Source of the DNA: Macrostomum hystrix
Taxonomy: Eukaryota > Platyhelminthes > Macrostomidae
DNA length: 64,000 nt
Assembly: GCA_950097015.1 (NCBI GenBank)
Contig: CATNEN010000039.1
Coordinates: 7,022,501 to 7,086,500 of the forward strand
Direction: 5' to 3'
The translations under genes and the position numbers were made by a program. Shown here piece by piece: positions 33,344 to 44,646 of the stretch. The notes under the pieces are model-generated. The model saw only the letters and a list, made by a program, of their open reading frames with translations, did no database searches and was not told the origin of the DNA. The number at the start of each line of letters is the position of its first letter. Positions within the stretch are counted from its first letter, which is position 1.

Positions 33344-33448
33344 CAGGCAACATGACGCAGTCATTTTCAGTTGATGCTTTTTAAACGCTATGATAGCTAC
33401 TGCATAAAAAAATCAAATCGGTGCCACCACTTTGCTCCTTCTATAGTT
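33340..33448 (+). repeat. direct repeat, right copy
   Basis: Second copy of the 105-base sequence found just after the scramblase stop codon. It begins immediately after the transposase relic, so the two copies bracket it. Confidence 0.9.
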
Positions 33449-34162
33449 TAAACGCTAGAAGTTTAAAGACAGGCAGTTCGCTAACAGGCAACAGGCTGCA
33501 GCGCAGGGCCTCACGTTGCATCAGCACAGCATGCACATCCTGAAACGCGAGGTTGCGCTATCCATGAGCGGCAATTGTAAACCAAATTGGTCACGAAGAA
33601 AACCTAATTGCTCGGTGACTTCAGTTCTTAGTCTATGGAGAACATGACTTCTTCTGGGCTATTTCCAACGCACCAAATTGGACGCAGTAAAAACAAATAG
33701 GAACCAAAAAGGTATATTTCCATTGTATGTATGACACACTGGTGGTAAATAATGTCATGCCCAACGCGCCATTTTTTCAGCCTTTGCCACCATTCTTGGC
33801 CATAGACACTGGCAAAAATCCTACTATGCACTGCCACACGTGGTAATATATCATTTTATTAATCAAATAGAGAGACAACCAACAAAGTACACAAAGGACA
33901 ACAAACATGTATAGCTAATAGATAGGATAGATAGAATAAATAGAAATAAATATATAAAAATAAATATATAGCTATTTATAAAGATAATAAATAAATAGAT
34001 TAGAAATAATATATACTCGTAGAACGTTGTTCCCTTAAAAAGCCTCAAAGCCTTCACCAAGGCGCTTCATCTGCTCCAGTGTGGTCTTGGGCAAAGATTC
34101 CAGCTCAGCGGCGCCCAGATTAAGTGTCACTTCATCGACCGGTAGGTCCGGAAGCTCTCCTC
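33449..34162. other. spacer, no gene recognised
   Basis: Noncoding. An AT-rich low-complexity stretch with taaata and gata motifs covers about 33900-34020. Confidence 0.5.
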
Positions 34163-34376
34163 TAGCAAGACACTTAACTCTGCATTGCTTCAGTTCACCC
34201 AGCTGTTAAATGGGTCCCAGCATCAGCTGGGATAATTGAAGGTGGGTGTGGCGTCCCCCCAATCCATGGACTGAACAGCCGTACGCAGCCTTCAGATGCG
34301 CCGCGCAATAGCTGCGGCTGTGCTGTCGGCTGCACATCTGACCCGATTGGGGCAGGTGTAATAAATTATTATTATT
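34163..34376 (+). repeat. tRNA-derived SINE, 5'-truncated copy
   Basis: Closely matches the body and tail of 45078-45375 from gcaagacacttaactctgc through gattggggcaggtgta, then an ATT-repeat tail. The tRNA-like head is missing. Confidence 0.85.
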
Positions 34377-34616
34377 ATCAAATGCTGCAGATGGATAAAA
34401 AGCTACATAAGAAAATGACTGTCTTTTAACGAAAAAAGATAAATATATTTTTATGTAGATATTCGCGGGAAGTAGAACTTGTAGCATTATTAATAAACAT
34501 TTCAGCTTTGTTAATTCAAAACCAGACACGTATCACGGAAGAATATTTTAGCTGCGGATTCATGCATGCTTCGATTGTATCCATGCGACTGACGCGCACA
34601 ATGGCTTTCCCCGGCC

Positions 34617-37600
34617 TCAAAGCAGCCAGTGGGCAGATCCACTCTTGACAAAAAGGCCAATCGCAATGAGTGCAGCGCTGGAAAAAATCATCTGACCTCC
34701 AGGAATGTTCCGGCTGCAGCTATTATTGGCGCCGCCGCTAATGCTGTACCTAACGAAGCTCTGGTAGGTCGTGACCGACTGGACGCTGAGACTGCCCAGA
34801 GCGCCGCTGATGCTGGAGTTCGACTGCTGAATCGCCGACTGAAGCGCTGTCTGCGAGACCATCGACTGAGTAGCTGCGTTGCGGCGGCGTTTGGGACGGA
34901 GCATGAGGCATCTGATCTGAGATGCTCGACTGATAAAATAAATAACGGCAACAGCTTGGCACTGATTGTTGGCACTCACCCGCCCTCCTGCGCCTCGCAC
35001 CGGGGCAGAGCGTATTGGCGGAAGAACTCGTGTTGGCGTACACAACGACTCCAAGAATTCCTGCATTGTCGGTGAACATGTCCTCGTTGTCCAGGTAACC
35101 GACATCCGCTTCCGCAATTAGTTTCTTGTCCGGCGAAGGCGCCTGACCGGAGGCGGACGGGCAGCAAATGGCGAAGTTGGCGGCGCTGGCGACGCAGAAA
35201 GCGTTCACGCCTTGGGCGATGGCGGATCGCAGGCGGGACCAGATGAACGTCTTGAACTGCGGGTTTCGGGTTGGTTAATTGCTTTGTTTAGTCGCCAACT
35301 ACCAGCTAGCATTCAAGTGCTTTTGATAGACCAGTGGAGTCGATGGACTCTGGAGGGGACTAAAATGTCTTCCATGGCTACAGCATGTACCCATTCTATA
35401 CTTAAGTGAACTAAAAAATGGGGGAACAACGTTTCATGCTCAAGGAGGCAAACAGTTTTCTCCAGCAAACAGAGAATCGAACAGCAAACCTAATTGTTAG
35501 AAGTTAAAAGGTTGTAGTCTTTGGCTGTAAAACCTGTCTAAAAGTTTCCTCTGTAAGGCCACCTATTTTCCTTCCTCCACAATCCGATAAACGTTTTCAT
35601 TTTTCTGCATATCCTAAAATATTCAATCCAGAACACGGGCTAAGATTTTCGGCCTTGGACTATCATTGCATGTTGATAATTTTGTAATGATTTTATTGGT
35701 AATTTTTTCTCTTTGGATTCGACAAAAGAGGTTTATATTGATCAGTTTCAGTTGTCTATGTCATCAGGGTCTTTGACAAGAATGGCTGAATGTCTCGACG
35801 ATGCTGACGTCGGACGGCTTTGAAAGGTTGTTTATTGTAAAGAACAGAAAATTTAGATCCATATGATAGACTTTCAAGAAAATCGATCATTTCTTTGCTC
35901 AAGGTTTGCTCAAGGTCCACTGGAAATCACTTGGCTGTACTTCAAGTAGTCTTTGGTTTTGTAGCTATCGTGAAGAAGGCTGTAGGTATTTGAAATACCC
36001 CCGAGGTCTTTCCACATGGGCAAAAATAGCGTCATCTTTCAACTGCTAACGAATCATTTTTTCGGTACTCGAGCTGTACTGTCATGTAGCACATCTGTCA
36101 CCAGAGTACTTCGCTCACCAATGTGCGCGTCACGGGCACTCTCAGGCACTGGTCAAAGGCGCAGAACTGCTCAGCAGCGATGCCAAGTCGTATGCCGTTG
36201 AGGTACTGAGGCTTGTAGATCTGACACCTGCTGCCAACGTAGGCTTCAGGACACTGGCAGCCGCAGCTGGTCCCGTTGAGTTCCTTGCCACCGTTCAGGC
36301 ACGGAGAGTTCATGTAGCTGCAAGCAGAGCACGACAGCTGGGAATTGGCGACTCGGTCTGGAAGAATGTTCAGGGTGAGTGACTCGGTCTGGAAGAATGT
36401 TCAGGGTGAGTGACTCGGTCTGGAAGAATGTTCAGGGTGAGCGACTCGGTCTGGAAGAATGTTTAGGGTGAGTGACTCGGTCTGGAAGAATGTTCAGAGT
36501 GAGTGACTCGGTCTGGAAGAATGTTCAGGGTGAGTGACTCGGTCTGGAAGATTGTTCAGAGTGAGTGACTCGGTCTAGAAGAATGTTTAGGGTGAGTGAC
36601 TCGGTCTGGAAGAATGTTCACGAAGAATGTTCAGGATGAGCGACTCGGTCTGGCAGTTGGTGGAATATTTTCGCTTGTGCAGTAAACCCTAATTTGAGCT
36701 TTTAAACTTGCTCATGCAAGATAAATGATGTATTTTGAAGCAAGTTAATTTTCAATGGAAAGTTAACTCACTATCACAAAACTCGCCAGTTGCCACGCCG
36801 CTGGCACACTTGCAGTAGCAGTCCAGAACTCCAGAGACAGATGCGGCGGCACCACAGTTTGAGCAGTTCAGTTTGCACTCTGTGTGGTTAACATTGAGTC
36901 CAATAAACGGTTGCTTTATTCTGACAGTTGCCATGTCTAATTTGTCACAACAGAAAACAGCTGAGCTTTAATTTTAACTGGTGGCCAGTCACAGAAAGTT
37001 ATTTACTCAGATAGATTGGTTCCAGCACAACGAAACTCACCGGCTGTCGCAACAGTGACACCGGGACTGTAGGCCTTCACATCTTCCATAGCAAACATGC
37101 TGCTGTTCATGCACAGACCTTCATTTAGGCAGAGGCCGCGGGTCGATGGACACCTGGAAATTATTGACGGAGGTTCATGAAAAGGCGTTAACTCATTGCG
37201 AGTGAATTGGGTTTCCTATAGACACGCAATGAAGATAATCCGTGCAACCGATAATCCATGGAAACGATAATCCGTGAAACCGATAATCCATGGAAACGAT
37301 AATCCGTGAAACTGATAATCCCAGATTCTAATCGTCCACGAAAACTCACTTGGAGCAGGGAGTATTTGCAGCAGTGTAGGGCTTTGAGCTACTACCCGTG
37401 CTATACTCGCAGTAGACCATGTTGTTGTTCACGGAACACAGGTGATGACCGCAACCTATCTCGAGGACATTGTCTGTTATCAACTGCAGGTAGTGACCGC
37501 AGCTGGGCAGCCTGGTGCCAGCTGTGTTACAGGTTGATGTACCGTAATTAAAGGCCGCTTTTTCAATGTGCCAGGCCAGGACAATGTCCGTGGCTTTGGT

Positions 37601-38231
37601 CCTAAAGCCGGCGTAGATATTCTCGCCCAAACTGGCATAGTCTCCGCCGTAGTTATGATCGCCGGTGCACTTCTCTGCCGCAGCTTGCGCCAGGGATGCA
37701 AGCCGAGGGTTCCATGTCTGGCGGGGTGTTTTATAGCTAATATTGCGATTATGCATGCCTGCTTTTTCTTTAACAGGTGTCAACAGGTAAGGAAAGCGTC
37801 AAAAGACCCTGGAGGTCCCTGAGCTCGATTCCGTGCCGAGACTAAATACATTTTAAGCGCAGCCGCGGAGAGAAGACTTGGGGGTTGTCGGGAAATTTAC
37901 GACCTTTTGAGGGCCAACGCCCAAGGCATGTCGAGAGTTTCCACTGCGATAACAAGAAATTTCACTATTCGCTGTCTTCGTATCACAGCCGACCAGAAAA
38001 GGTAGCATTAAATTCGCAATTATTATTACCCATAGTGTCAAAAACCGCTGGTGAACTTACCACGAAAGTCATTCTGGCGGCTCTAGGGTAGACAGCCTCT
38101 CGCAGCCGATTGTGAATCATCACCATCTCTGTCTGCTGGGCCGGGCTGAAAACCGTCTGGACAGTTGCTGGCTGAAGCAGAGACAGCAGCAGCAGCAGAG
38201 GCAGCACTTGACACTTGGCTTTGGCAAACAT
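34617..38231 (-). CDS. CAP/SCP domain protein with EGF-like modules and hydrophobic C terminus
   Basis: Inferred CDS: complement(join(34617..34873, 34980..35256, 36119..36357, 36772..36936, 37041..37153, 37350..37717, 38061..38231)). It sums to 530 codons with matching phases at every junction. Signal peptide 1-25; CAP domain about 34-165 with I-H-N-R, G-E-N-I-Y-A-G at 88-94 and C-G-H-Y...I-G-C-G at 130-147; Cys-rich modules from exons 3-5 including an EGF-like C-L-N-G-G...C-G-C-Q-C-P; a further domain in exon 6; a Ser/Gln-rich stretch; and a hydrophobic end (F-S-S-A-A-L-I-A-I-G-L-F-V) that could be a GPI signal or membrane anchor. CAP proteins are extracellular and have varied roles. The acceptors of exons 2 and 7 are weak and were chosen by phase. 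If exon 5's donor is skipped, the frame stops soon after. A rearranged inverted copy lies at 23360-24110. Confidence 0.8.
35776..36010 (+). repeat. dispersed repeat copy in CAP intron 5
   Basis: Shares gacgtcggacggctttgaaa and the tcgtgaagaaggctgtaggt block with 38780-39065. It covers only the second half of that repeat. Confidence 0.65.
36350..36655 (-). repeat. 31 bp minisatellite in CAP intron 4
   Basis: About ten units with landmarks gactcggtctggaagaatg and ttcagggtgag on the plus strand. On the gene's strand each unit contains cattcttccag followed by accgagtc, identical to the acceptor I assign to exon 5. The array therefore presents a row of potential 3' splice sites. Confidence 0.92.
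37228..37322. repeat. short tandem repeat in CAP intron 2
   Basis: Five or so imperfect units of gataatccgtgaaac and gataatccatggaaac alternate. Confidence 0.85.
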
Positions 38232-38779
38232 GTTTCAGACTTTTTGCAGACTAAACTGTCTTCGACTTTAAACGAGCAAACTTTGTCGTTCAAACCTTCA
38301 GAATTTATACTTTTCGATTAATCGTGAAATGCCAGGTCAGTCCAAACCTCTACAAGTTCTTGCGTCTAAGTGCAACTTATCACGAAGAGCAAACAGCCTG
38401 GGCGTTGTTTAAGTTCACAGAAACGAAGAGCGACACGAGAAACGTGAAAAAGAAAAGAGACAAGAAATCGGAAAGTGTCATTTATTGCGCCACGCAAATT
38501 GTTTGCAATGCGCTTGGATGCACTCTAGTTATATTTTTCTTTGTTTAATTCTAGTTGCCATATAAGCACCAGGAATGCTGCTTCTAATGTGAAAGCCAAT
38601 TAGAGCTGGGAGCTGCGCGTGTTGGCCAACCTGAGTCTGTGCCGACGGAAATCAAACAGAACGGATAAATTTGAGTTTATTGACGCACCCGCCTCAGCCG
38701 TCTCTGGCCTATTGAGCTCTACTTGTTGGCCGCACTGATGTCAATGTCTGCACTCCAAACAGGGCCGCTAAATTCTTCC
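38232..38779. other. upstream flank of the CAP gene
   Basis: Noncoding. The first 50 bases match the region upstream of the inverted copy (23310-23359), so part of the promoter was duplicated too. Confidence 0.5.
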
Positions 38780-39065
38780 TGTTTTATCCCTATAATTGAA
38801 CTTCCAGAATCAAAAAGCATCGGCATATTCAAAGACTCTCGTCCGGTTGTCTGGTGGCAAAAACCATCAGTATATAAAAATGTTTCTGCTAAAACATTTT
38901 CATCATGTAACCCAATTGACGTCGGATGGCTTCGAAAGTTAGTTAATCGTAAAGGGCGGAAAATGTAGATCTACGAGGTATATGGTGGAGTTTCATGAAA
39001 ATCAGTCATTCGGTTTGGGAGCTGTCGTGAAGTAGGCAGTGGGTATTAGATGTACCCCTGGGTCT
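38780..39065 (+). repeat. dispersed repeat, most complete copy
   Basis: Holds both blocks of the family: ccggttgtctggtggcaaaa with catcatgtaaccca, then gacgtcggatggcttcgaaa, tcatgaaaatcagtc and tcgtgaagtaggcagtgg. Copies lie at 22690, 35776 and 63490. Confidence 0.7.
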
Positions 39066-39419
39066 TACGGCTGTTAATTAATTTTTTTATTTAAACGCGC
39101 ACGCCACCAATCGTTGCTGATTTTTTACGATAAGTTTATTTAAATTATTCAACAAACATAAAATAAAATAAAAACAAATTTTAATTGGTTGTGGAAGCGC
39201 ATTAGAGTTAGAATTAAAAAGAAGAGTAAAAAAATACAAGGGACGACTGGAATCAAATCAAATATAGTAATTATGATAAATATGATAAATATCTTTGATA
39301 TTTCTATATGAGTGGGTCATTCACCGCATTGTTTTGCGCATGGTTTTCCGCACGGTTTTTTCCGTGTAAAAATTAAAAAAAAATTGTATGGTGTAAAAAT
39401 TACTGTGAAACTGTAATTT

Positions 39420-39665
39420 AATTTAATGGATGGTATGATATGACCTGGTATAGTATTAATCTTGTATGATGAAGTAGTCTATATGTTAGCATATGACATG
39501 ATCTGGTATGATATGGTATGATATGGCATAATATGGTATGATATGGCATAATATGGTATGATATGGCATGATTTTGTATTATATGGCATGATATGGTATG
39601 ATATGGCATGTTATGGTATGATATGGCTTGATCTGGTAAGATATGACCTAGTATCATATAATCTT
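39420..39665. repeat. minisatellite inside the LINE 3' region
   Basis: Imperfect units based on atggtatgatatggcatgat, about 10 or 20 bp long, repeat over 240 bases. Confidence 0.9.
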
Positions 39666-39783
39666 CTATGATATAGTTGTTAGAATCTCTTTCATATGTT
39701 TGCTAAAAATGTTACCAAGGATTATTGCAGCACATGAGTGCTTTATTAAAATCAACATGATGCAAAAATACAGGAAAAAAAAC

Positions 39784-39828
39784 CATGCGGAAAACCATGC
39801 GGAAAACAATGCGGAAAACAATGCGGTG
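39784..39828. repeat. short tandem gcggaaaaccat-like units
   Basis: Four near-identical 12 bp units. The reverse-complement motif occurs in spaced form at 39325-39362. Confidence 0.85.
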
Positions 39829-40322
39829 AAAGATTTCGTTATTTCTATGATGTACTTTGCAAGTGCTTCAGTGGTTTCCCTGTCGTCTTGTACCATTATG
39901 TAGTTAGATTTGTCTTCTGCTGTTTGGGACGTGAAATTAGGAGTCCCTGAAACTTTCTTTTCACAATTCGATCGTGCGGTATTATTCCTACTTCAACTGC
40001 ACTTAAATAGGAAGTGGACCTCGTTTTCCACTTCCATTTTGCACTTACTACATAATCTATTCTCACAAGGATTTTCGGTCTCGCAGTTCGCAATGTTTCG
40101 CAAGCTAGCTTATGGTTTCCTTAATCTAAACGAGGATAGAGTGCGTCTCAACTCCGGCCGGGTTACATATTTCTTGTACATATTTTTTCGGCTGAATAAT
40201 GTTGCTTAAAAGAGTAAAAGAAGTGACTCAGCTTGCTTGAGTTCTGTGTCCTTTGTCTCCAACGGGTATCGAACTGAGAAACGAATTTTTTCCTGTGGTT
40301 TCTAATTGCCCTTGCAGGACTA

Positions 40323-40637
40323 ATGCCTCTGCAGTTCAGCATAACTTCATTGGTGATTTTTGTCTTGATTCCAACATCACAGTATTTTGGGTCTGCTAAT
40401 AACTTGAAAATGATGGAGTCCGGATGGAGCCCTCTTGTCTCCTGTAAGTCACTGCCTTGTCTCCTTCATATCGGAGGCTGTAGCTGGGGCGGTCTATGTG
40501 TCCTGACGCCGACTAGTGGGGTACTAGGCCAAGTCAGCCGGCGGCCATGCTGTACCGTAAACCCGCTGTACATAGACGCCAGCTCGTGCGATTTGCTACG
40601 GAAGCCCAGTACCGAATGCTTCCCATTTGATAAATGA
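40323..40637 (+). CDS. possible small secreted cysteine-rich protein
   Basis: A 104-residue frame with ATG six bases after a strong acceptor (pyrimidine tract ending cccttgcag at 40317). A hydrophobic signal peptide spans about residues 1-25. The mature part has eight cysteines, at 41, 46, 53, 59, 76, 77, 89 and 99, an even number with one adjacent pair, as in disulphide-rich secreted peptides. A GTAAGT inside the frame (about 40443) could be a donor; if used, the protein would differ. No family recognised. It lies downstream of a LINE fragment on the opposite strand. Confidence 0.45.
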   Translation: MPLQFSITSLVIFVLIPTSQYFGSANNLKMMESGWSPLVSCKSLPCLLHIGGCSWGGLCVLTPTSGVLGQVSRRPCCTVNPLYIDASSCDLLRKPSTECFPFDK

Positions 40638-41319
40638 CAGAGAATATAATTCTGTAGTTATACTGTCAGCTATACTGACATCTGACAATCTCAGAACAGT
40701 GGGATGCATTTATCAAGGTTGCAAACTACCCGATCACGAAGCTGGACCTTGAAGCACGACTCACTCTTTTGCTGACGTCGAGACAAAGTGGCTCTGATTC
40801 TACTTCTGATGCTCACTAGGGATAAATCAATTTATTTCGACGTTTCTGACTAAATTTTAAGTCAGCAACGTTTATTGGAGATTGATTGCAAATCGTAATA
40901 TACTTTAAGAAGAAGCCATCAGTACTACAAAAGTAATACAAAACTTAAAAAGTTTGGCTCTGGCTTTGCGCTTGCACTCGCTGCCAATGACATATTTTTG
41001 CTACCTGGTTGCCATTAGTAACTGTCAAGCGCGATCCGACTGCAAAGTAAATATTAGCAAGAGATATTAGATTTCTGCGTTCTTCAAAAGAAAAGCGAAG
41101 GTTTACATTAGCACCAACACCAAGACATGCCGACAGAGAAAACTGTATCAACTACTCGTACAATTTAAATAGAAACTCATATGTTTGTGCATCGCTCAGA
41201 GACAAAAATGTTCTGAAACTTTCGGTACCGATTGCTTTTACTGTCGAGGCCGTTTACTGCAGGTCGCTTGCATTAGAAATGGTGATTGGATGTCTTTGAA
41301 AGCCAAAATCTTTCTCGCC
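40638..41319. other. spacer, no gene recognised
   Basis: Noncoding. A 68-codon minus frame at 40945-41151 lacks family resemblance. Confidence 0.45.
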
Positions 41320-41360
41320 TTCACAACCACTAGGACTTTTAGTGTCCTAGTGGTTGTGAA
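41320..41360. repeat. perfect 17 bp hairpin
   Basis: Arms ttcacaaccactaggac and gtcctagtggttgtgaa are exact reverse complements with a 7-base loop. It is too short for a typical microRNA precursor and may be the junction of an inverted element. Confidence 0.8.
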
Positions 41361-41813
41361 TCACCAAGCAATATTCAAATAATTAATAAAATAAGACTAC
41401 TTAAATTTGCCTTCTAAACGAAAACAGAAAAAAAACATGGTTGTAGATAAACGTTTATTTATTATTACCTTCAAAACTTGCTTGTAAAACTTGCAAAACT
41501 ACAAAAACGCTGGGTAAAAACAGGTGTAAAGCAAATGCCTTAACGATCAACTAACATGAATGTAGCAAAACAACAAAAAACTAAGAACAGACGGAATTGG
41601 AACAAAAACGCAATGAGTTAAGATAGAAATAAAAACGAAAAAAGTATAGAGATACCTATAAAGATCAGGTACACAAGCAAACAAATGAACCAACTCGAAC
41701 AAGAGAAAAATTAGCAAAAAGCAACGGCTAAATTACCAAATATAGCATGACAAACATTCGCTATTTCGCTATTTCGCTACATTCGCGAAAGGTAGAAATG
41801 TTTGTTAAACTAA
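41361..41813. other. 3' flank of the zinc-finger gene
   Basis: A/T-rich noncoding sequence without recognisable features. Confidence 0.45.
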
Positions 41814-41819
41814 TTTATT
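41814..41819 (-). promoter_or_regulatory. polyadenylation signal AATAAA
   Basis: Minus-strand hexamer 17 bases after the zinc-finger stop codon. Confidence 0.6.
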
Positions 41820-41835
41820 GTATTCAACCCAGCAG

Positions 41836-43332
41836 CTACTTGTGACGCCGAATGTGCTTGCAGTAGGTGGAGCGGTCTGAGAAGGCCTTGCTGCAAAATC
41901 TACATTTGTAGGGCCTGGCACCGCTGTGGCAATTCAAATGCGAAATTAGCTGCGTCTTCTGTACGAAAGCTTTTTCGCACAGGTGGCATTTATGAGGCCG
42001 GATACCGGCGTGGATCAGCTCGTGTCGGTGCAGATTCATCGCGTTAGCAAACACCTTGCCGCAGGTGAGACAGGTGCTGTCATCCTTAGAGGCATGCTTG
42101 CCAGACCGACTTATTGAAGCTCTGGCGGGCCGACAGGCGGCGGCTTTGAGGTGGAGCTGGTAGCGCCAAGCTAGGCGGAAGGCCCGGCCGCAGATTCCAC
42201 AGACCTGCTGGCCGCCTCGGCTGCGAAACTCAGCGTCGATGAGCTGTCGTTGCTCGCGAGCCCCGATATGGGGCGCTACAATCGGAGTTTGGGATGCTGC
42301 GAGATTGGCGACGCCGCAGCTGGTGTCAATTTCGGAGATAGAACTCGAGTTTTTTATGCGCGGATACTGAAAAGGTAAAAATTGTACAAAGTTAAACAAA
42401 TTATAATTGTTTTTTACAATAGGGCTGAGGGCACTTGCAAATCTTTTGGTGATAGTAGACCCGTAGCCATCGAGAGCCAATTCTGACCATTATACTGACT
42501 ACTGAACACATGCGAACACATTAACGTAAGCACACACTAACACGGGTGTGTACATCTGCTCTGACATTCTCATCGTCAGGCTGTGTGCACTATTAAAGGG
42601 CCTCTAGGGGTTGGCCCCCCCTCAGACGTAAATTGCCACGGAATCGAGCTCAGGAAACTTGGTGCGAGTGATTGACGAATTTATCACTGTCACTCCTTCC
42701 CCTAATCTGCTATTAATTAGATTACAGTTATGGAGTGACTCAACATGATTTGAGGACTTAATCGATTACGGAATGCTTACGGAAAAATGATAGAATGAAA
42801 GCATGCAGAAATCAAATTTTTGCAAACTCACAGTATTACTTTCTATGTAAGAACAGTCAGTGTTGTCATGCTGTCCTGCCAGCTCAATCCGCAGAATTTT
42901 ATCACTGGCAGCAAGTGGCAGAGCTTCATTCGAGGAGGCCATAGCAAACACATCAGCATTGCTGGCACCCTGGGCTTCATGCTCGACAATGTAGTGGGTC
43001 AGATAGTCCATAGACGAAGTAAACAGAGTTGGCCATGGACAAATCAGGCAAGCTAAATGCATAGCAGATGAGTCAGTCATCTGCTCAGATTGAGGTACTG
43101 ACTGGCAAATGCCAACCTCAGCTAGAAGGCTGCATACCTGAGGGCCAGTGCACACTTGGCAAAGAGTCAGGTCTGGAAGACTGCTGCTGCTGTTACCATT
43201 GCTTGGAAAGCTGATTGTTGAAAGAAATTCATCGCAGTTTATGCAGTAGCCCAGATAATGGGGCTCAGGTAATGGCTCTGACAGATAGGAATTAGCATCT
43301 GTGAGCATCTTCTCCATAGAGCTGTAATTCAT
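41836..43332 (-). CDS. C2H2 zinc-finger protein
   Basis: CDS is complement(join(41836..42366, 42832..43332)), 343 residues, phase 0 junction, with donor GTGAGT and acceptor accttttcag. Exon 1 encodes an acidic Ser-rich region with scattered C-x2-C pairs and one isolated finger (C95, C98, H113, H118). Exon 2 encodes an atypical C2HC finger (C223, C226, H239, C245), a linker, then three consecutive C2H2 fingers ending at residue 342: C266/C269/H282/H286, C294/C297/H310/H314 and C322/C325/H338/H342. Linkers H-A-G-I-R-P-H and H-S-G-A-R-P-Y match the H-T-G-E-K-P type. A nuclear DNA-binding role is likely. No KRAB, BTB or similar N-terminal domain is seen. The intron contains a dispersed repeat. 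Confidence 0.88.
42448..42606 (+). repeat. interspersed repeat in the zinc-finger intron
   Basis: Aligns with 48300-48480 from tttggtgatagtagac through cgggtgtgtacatctgc and catcgtcaggctgtgtgcac. The family also occurs at 3600-3725 in the other orientation. Confidence 0.7.
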
Positions 43333-44646
43333 ATGAAAATGAATATTATCTAGCTAGACAAATAAGTAAAACAATATAACAGCTACCTTAGAAAATTGAA
43401 TAAAATATTAAATTAGTTAAACAAAATCAGTAAAAATTTACAAAGCTGCTGTCTAAAGTAGTGACTTATAAATGAAATCATACACAAAAACTTAAAGAAT
43501 TATAATTTCCCTAGGTTATCTCTTGCTACAAGGTATTATATTTTATAGAGTGTAAATATACACTAAATAAAGTTATTTTTGAAATGTTATCTAAAATATT
43601 GAGAAATTAAAACCTAGCCACATGCTTATGGTTTTATTAAAGGAAGGTAAGCAATTCTGCTGTTTGTTCTGTGTGATTGTTTTGATTGTTCACGTTTAAT
43701 GTTCCTTTATTTTCAATGTTGAAAATAAATACAAAAATAAACTGCAACATTGCCAAAAAGAAGCTACAAATAGTAGTTAATGCAACAAAGCTAAATATAG
43801 AAAAAGTTTTGTATAGGCTACATACAAAAGTATATTTAGGTATTGATTTTATGGTAACAGATTAATAACTTACATTAGTCTATAAAGATCCACAATTGTA
43901 TATAGATCCACAAAAATAAAATTGGTGCTCAGTATAGCTTGCCTAACATCAAAACAGCATAAGTTTTTTAAAATTGCTAAAGAGGTATAGTAATTAATTT
44001 AGCACTTCCTAAAAGAAGCAAGAACCATCTTAGTTCAAATCAGATATTTCTTGTTTCAAAACAACTAATGTGAGTCACTCAGTGTATTGAAGTTGTTAAT
44101 CTGTTATTAATCTAAGGAATATAAAAACTGAAAACAAGAAAAAATACTGAGAAATAACATATTTATCGCATCGAACAACTAACACACTTTTTAGTCTTAA
44201 TTAGCTACACAGTCACATACAAGCGACTTCCATTTTATAGTACATATTTAGGTGCATGCTCATTATCTATGTGCACTGAAGGGCCACGAAAATTTTAAAT
44301 TTGCTAAACTGTCATCACGTTAAAACAATTTTTGTAGATTCAAAAAGTAAAATGATTAAAAGCTAAGTAGTATGATTCAAACTGAAGCTGTAGAGCTTGC
44401 TTTAAATATTTATTATGTATATTTTTATGTTTATAATATAATATTATTTCTTGTTTGTTTTTCAAATGGCAATTTTCTGAGACATACAGAAAAAGTTAAC
44501 CAAGTACCTTAAAAACTAATTTGCGTATTTGCGGTACGGAGTCACGGACTGTACGGTCGATATACTGTCTAGCTTCGGCTCTTTATTAACAGAGTTATAA
44601 TAAATTTTACTCCTTTTGGTTCAGAAAACTCCTCCAATTCTTGAAA
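43333..44646. other. AT-rich intergenic region, divergent promoters
   Basis: No exon recognised. It separates the minus-strand zinc-finger gene from the plus-strand WDFY gene and should hold both promoters. The 5'UTR side near 44611-44624 has an acceptor-like ccttttggttcag. Confidence 0.5.

Larger units (their letters stand above)
39080..40290 (-). mobile_element. LINE-like retrotransposon 3' end fragment, second copy
   Basis: Same family and orientation as 6690-7397. Frames at 39666-39896 and 39896-40093 (minus) carry D-D-R-E-T-T-E-A-L-A-K-Y-I-I-E-I, the last residues of the ORF, and a diverged R-T-A-R-P-K-I. Two small tandem repeats have expanded in its 3' part, at 39420-39665 and 39784-39828. 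Confidence 0.65.
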
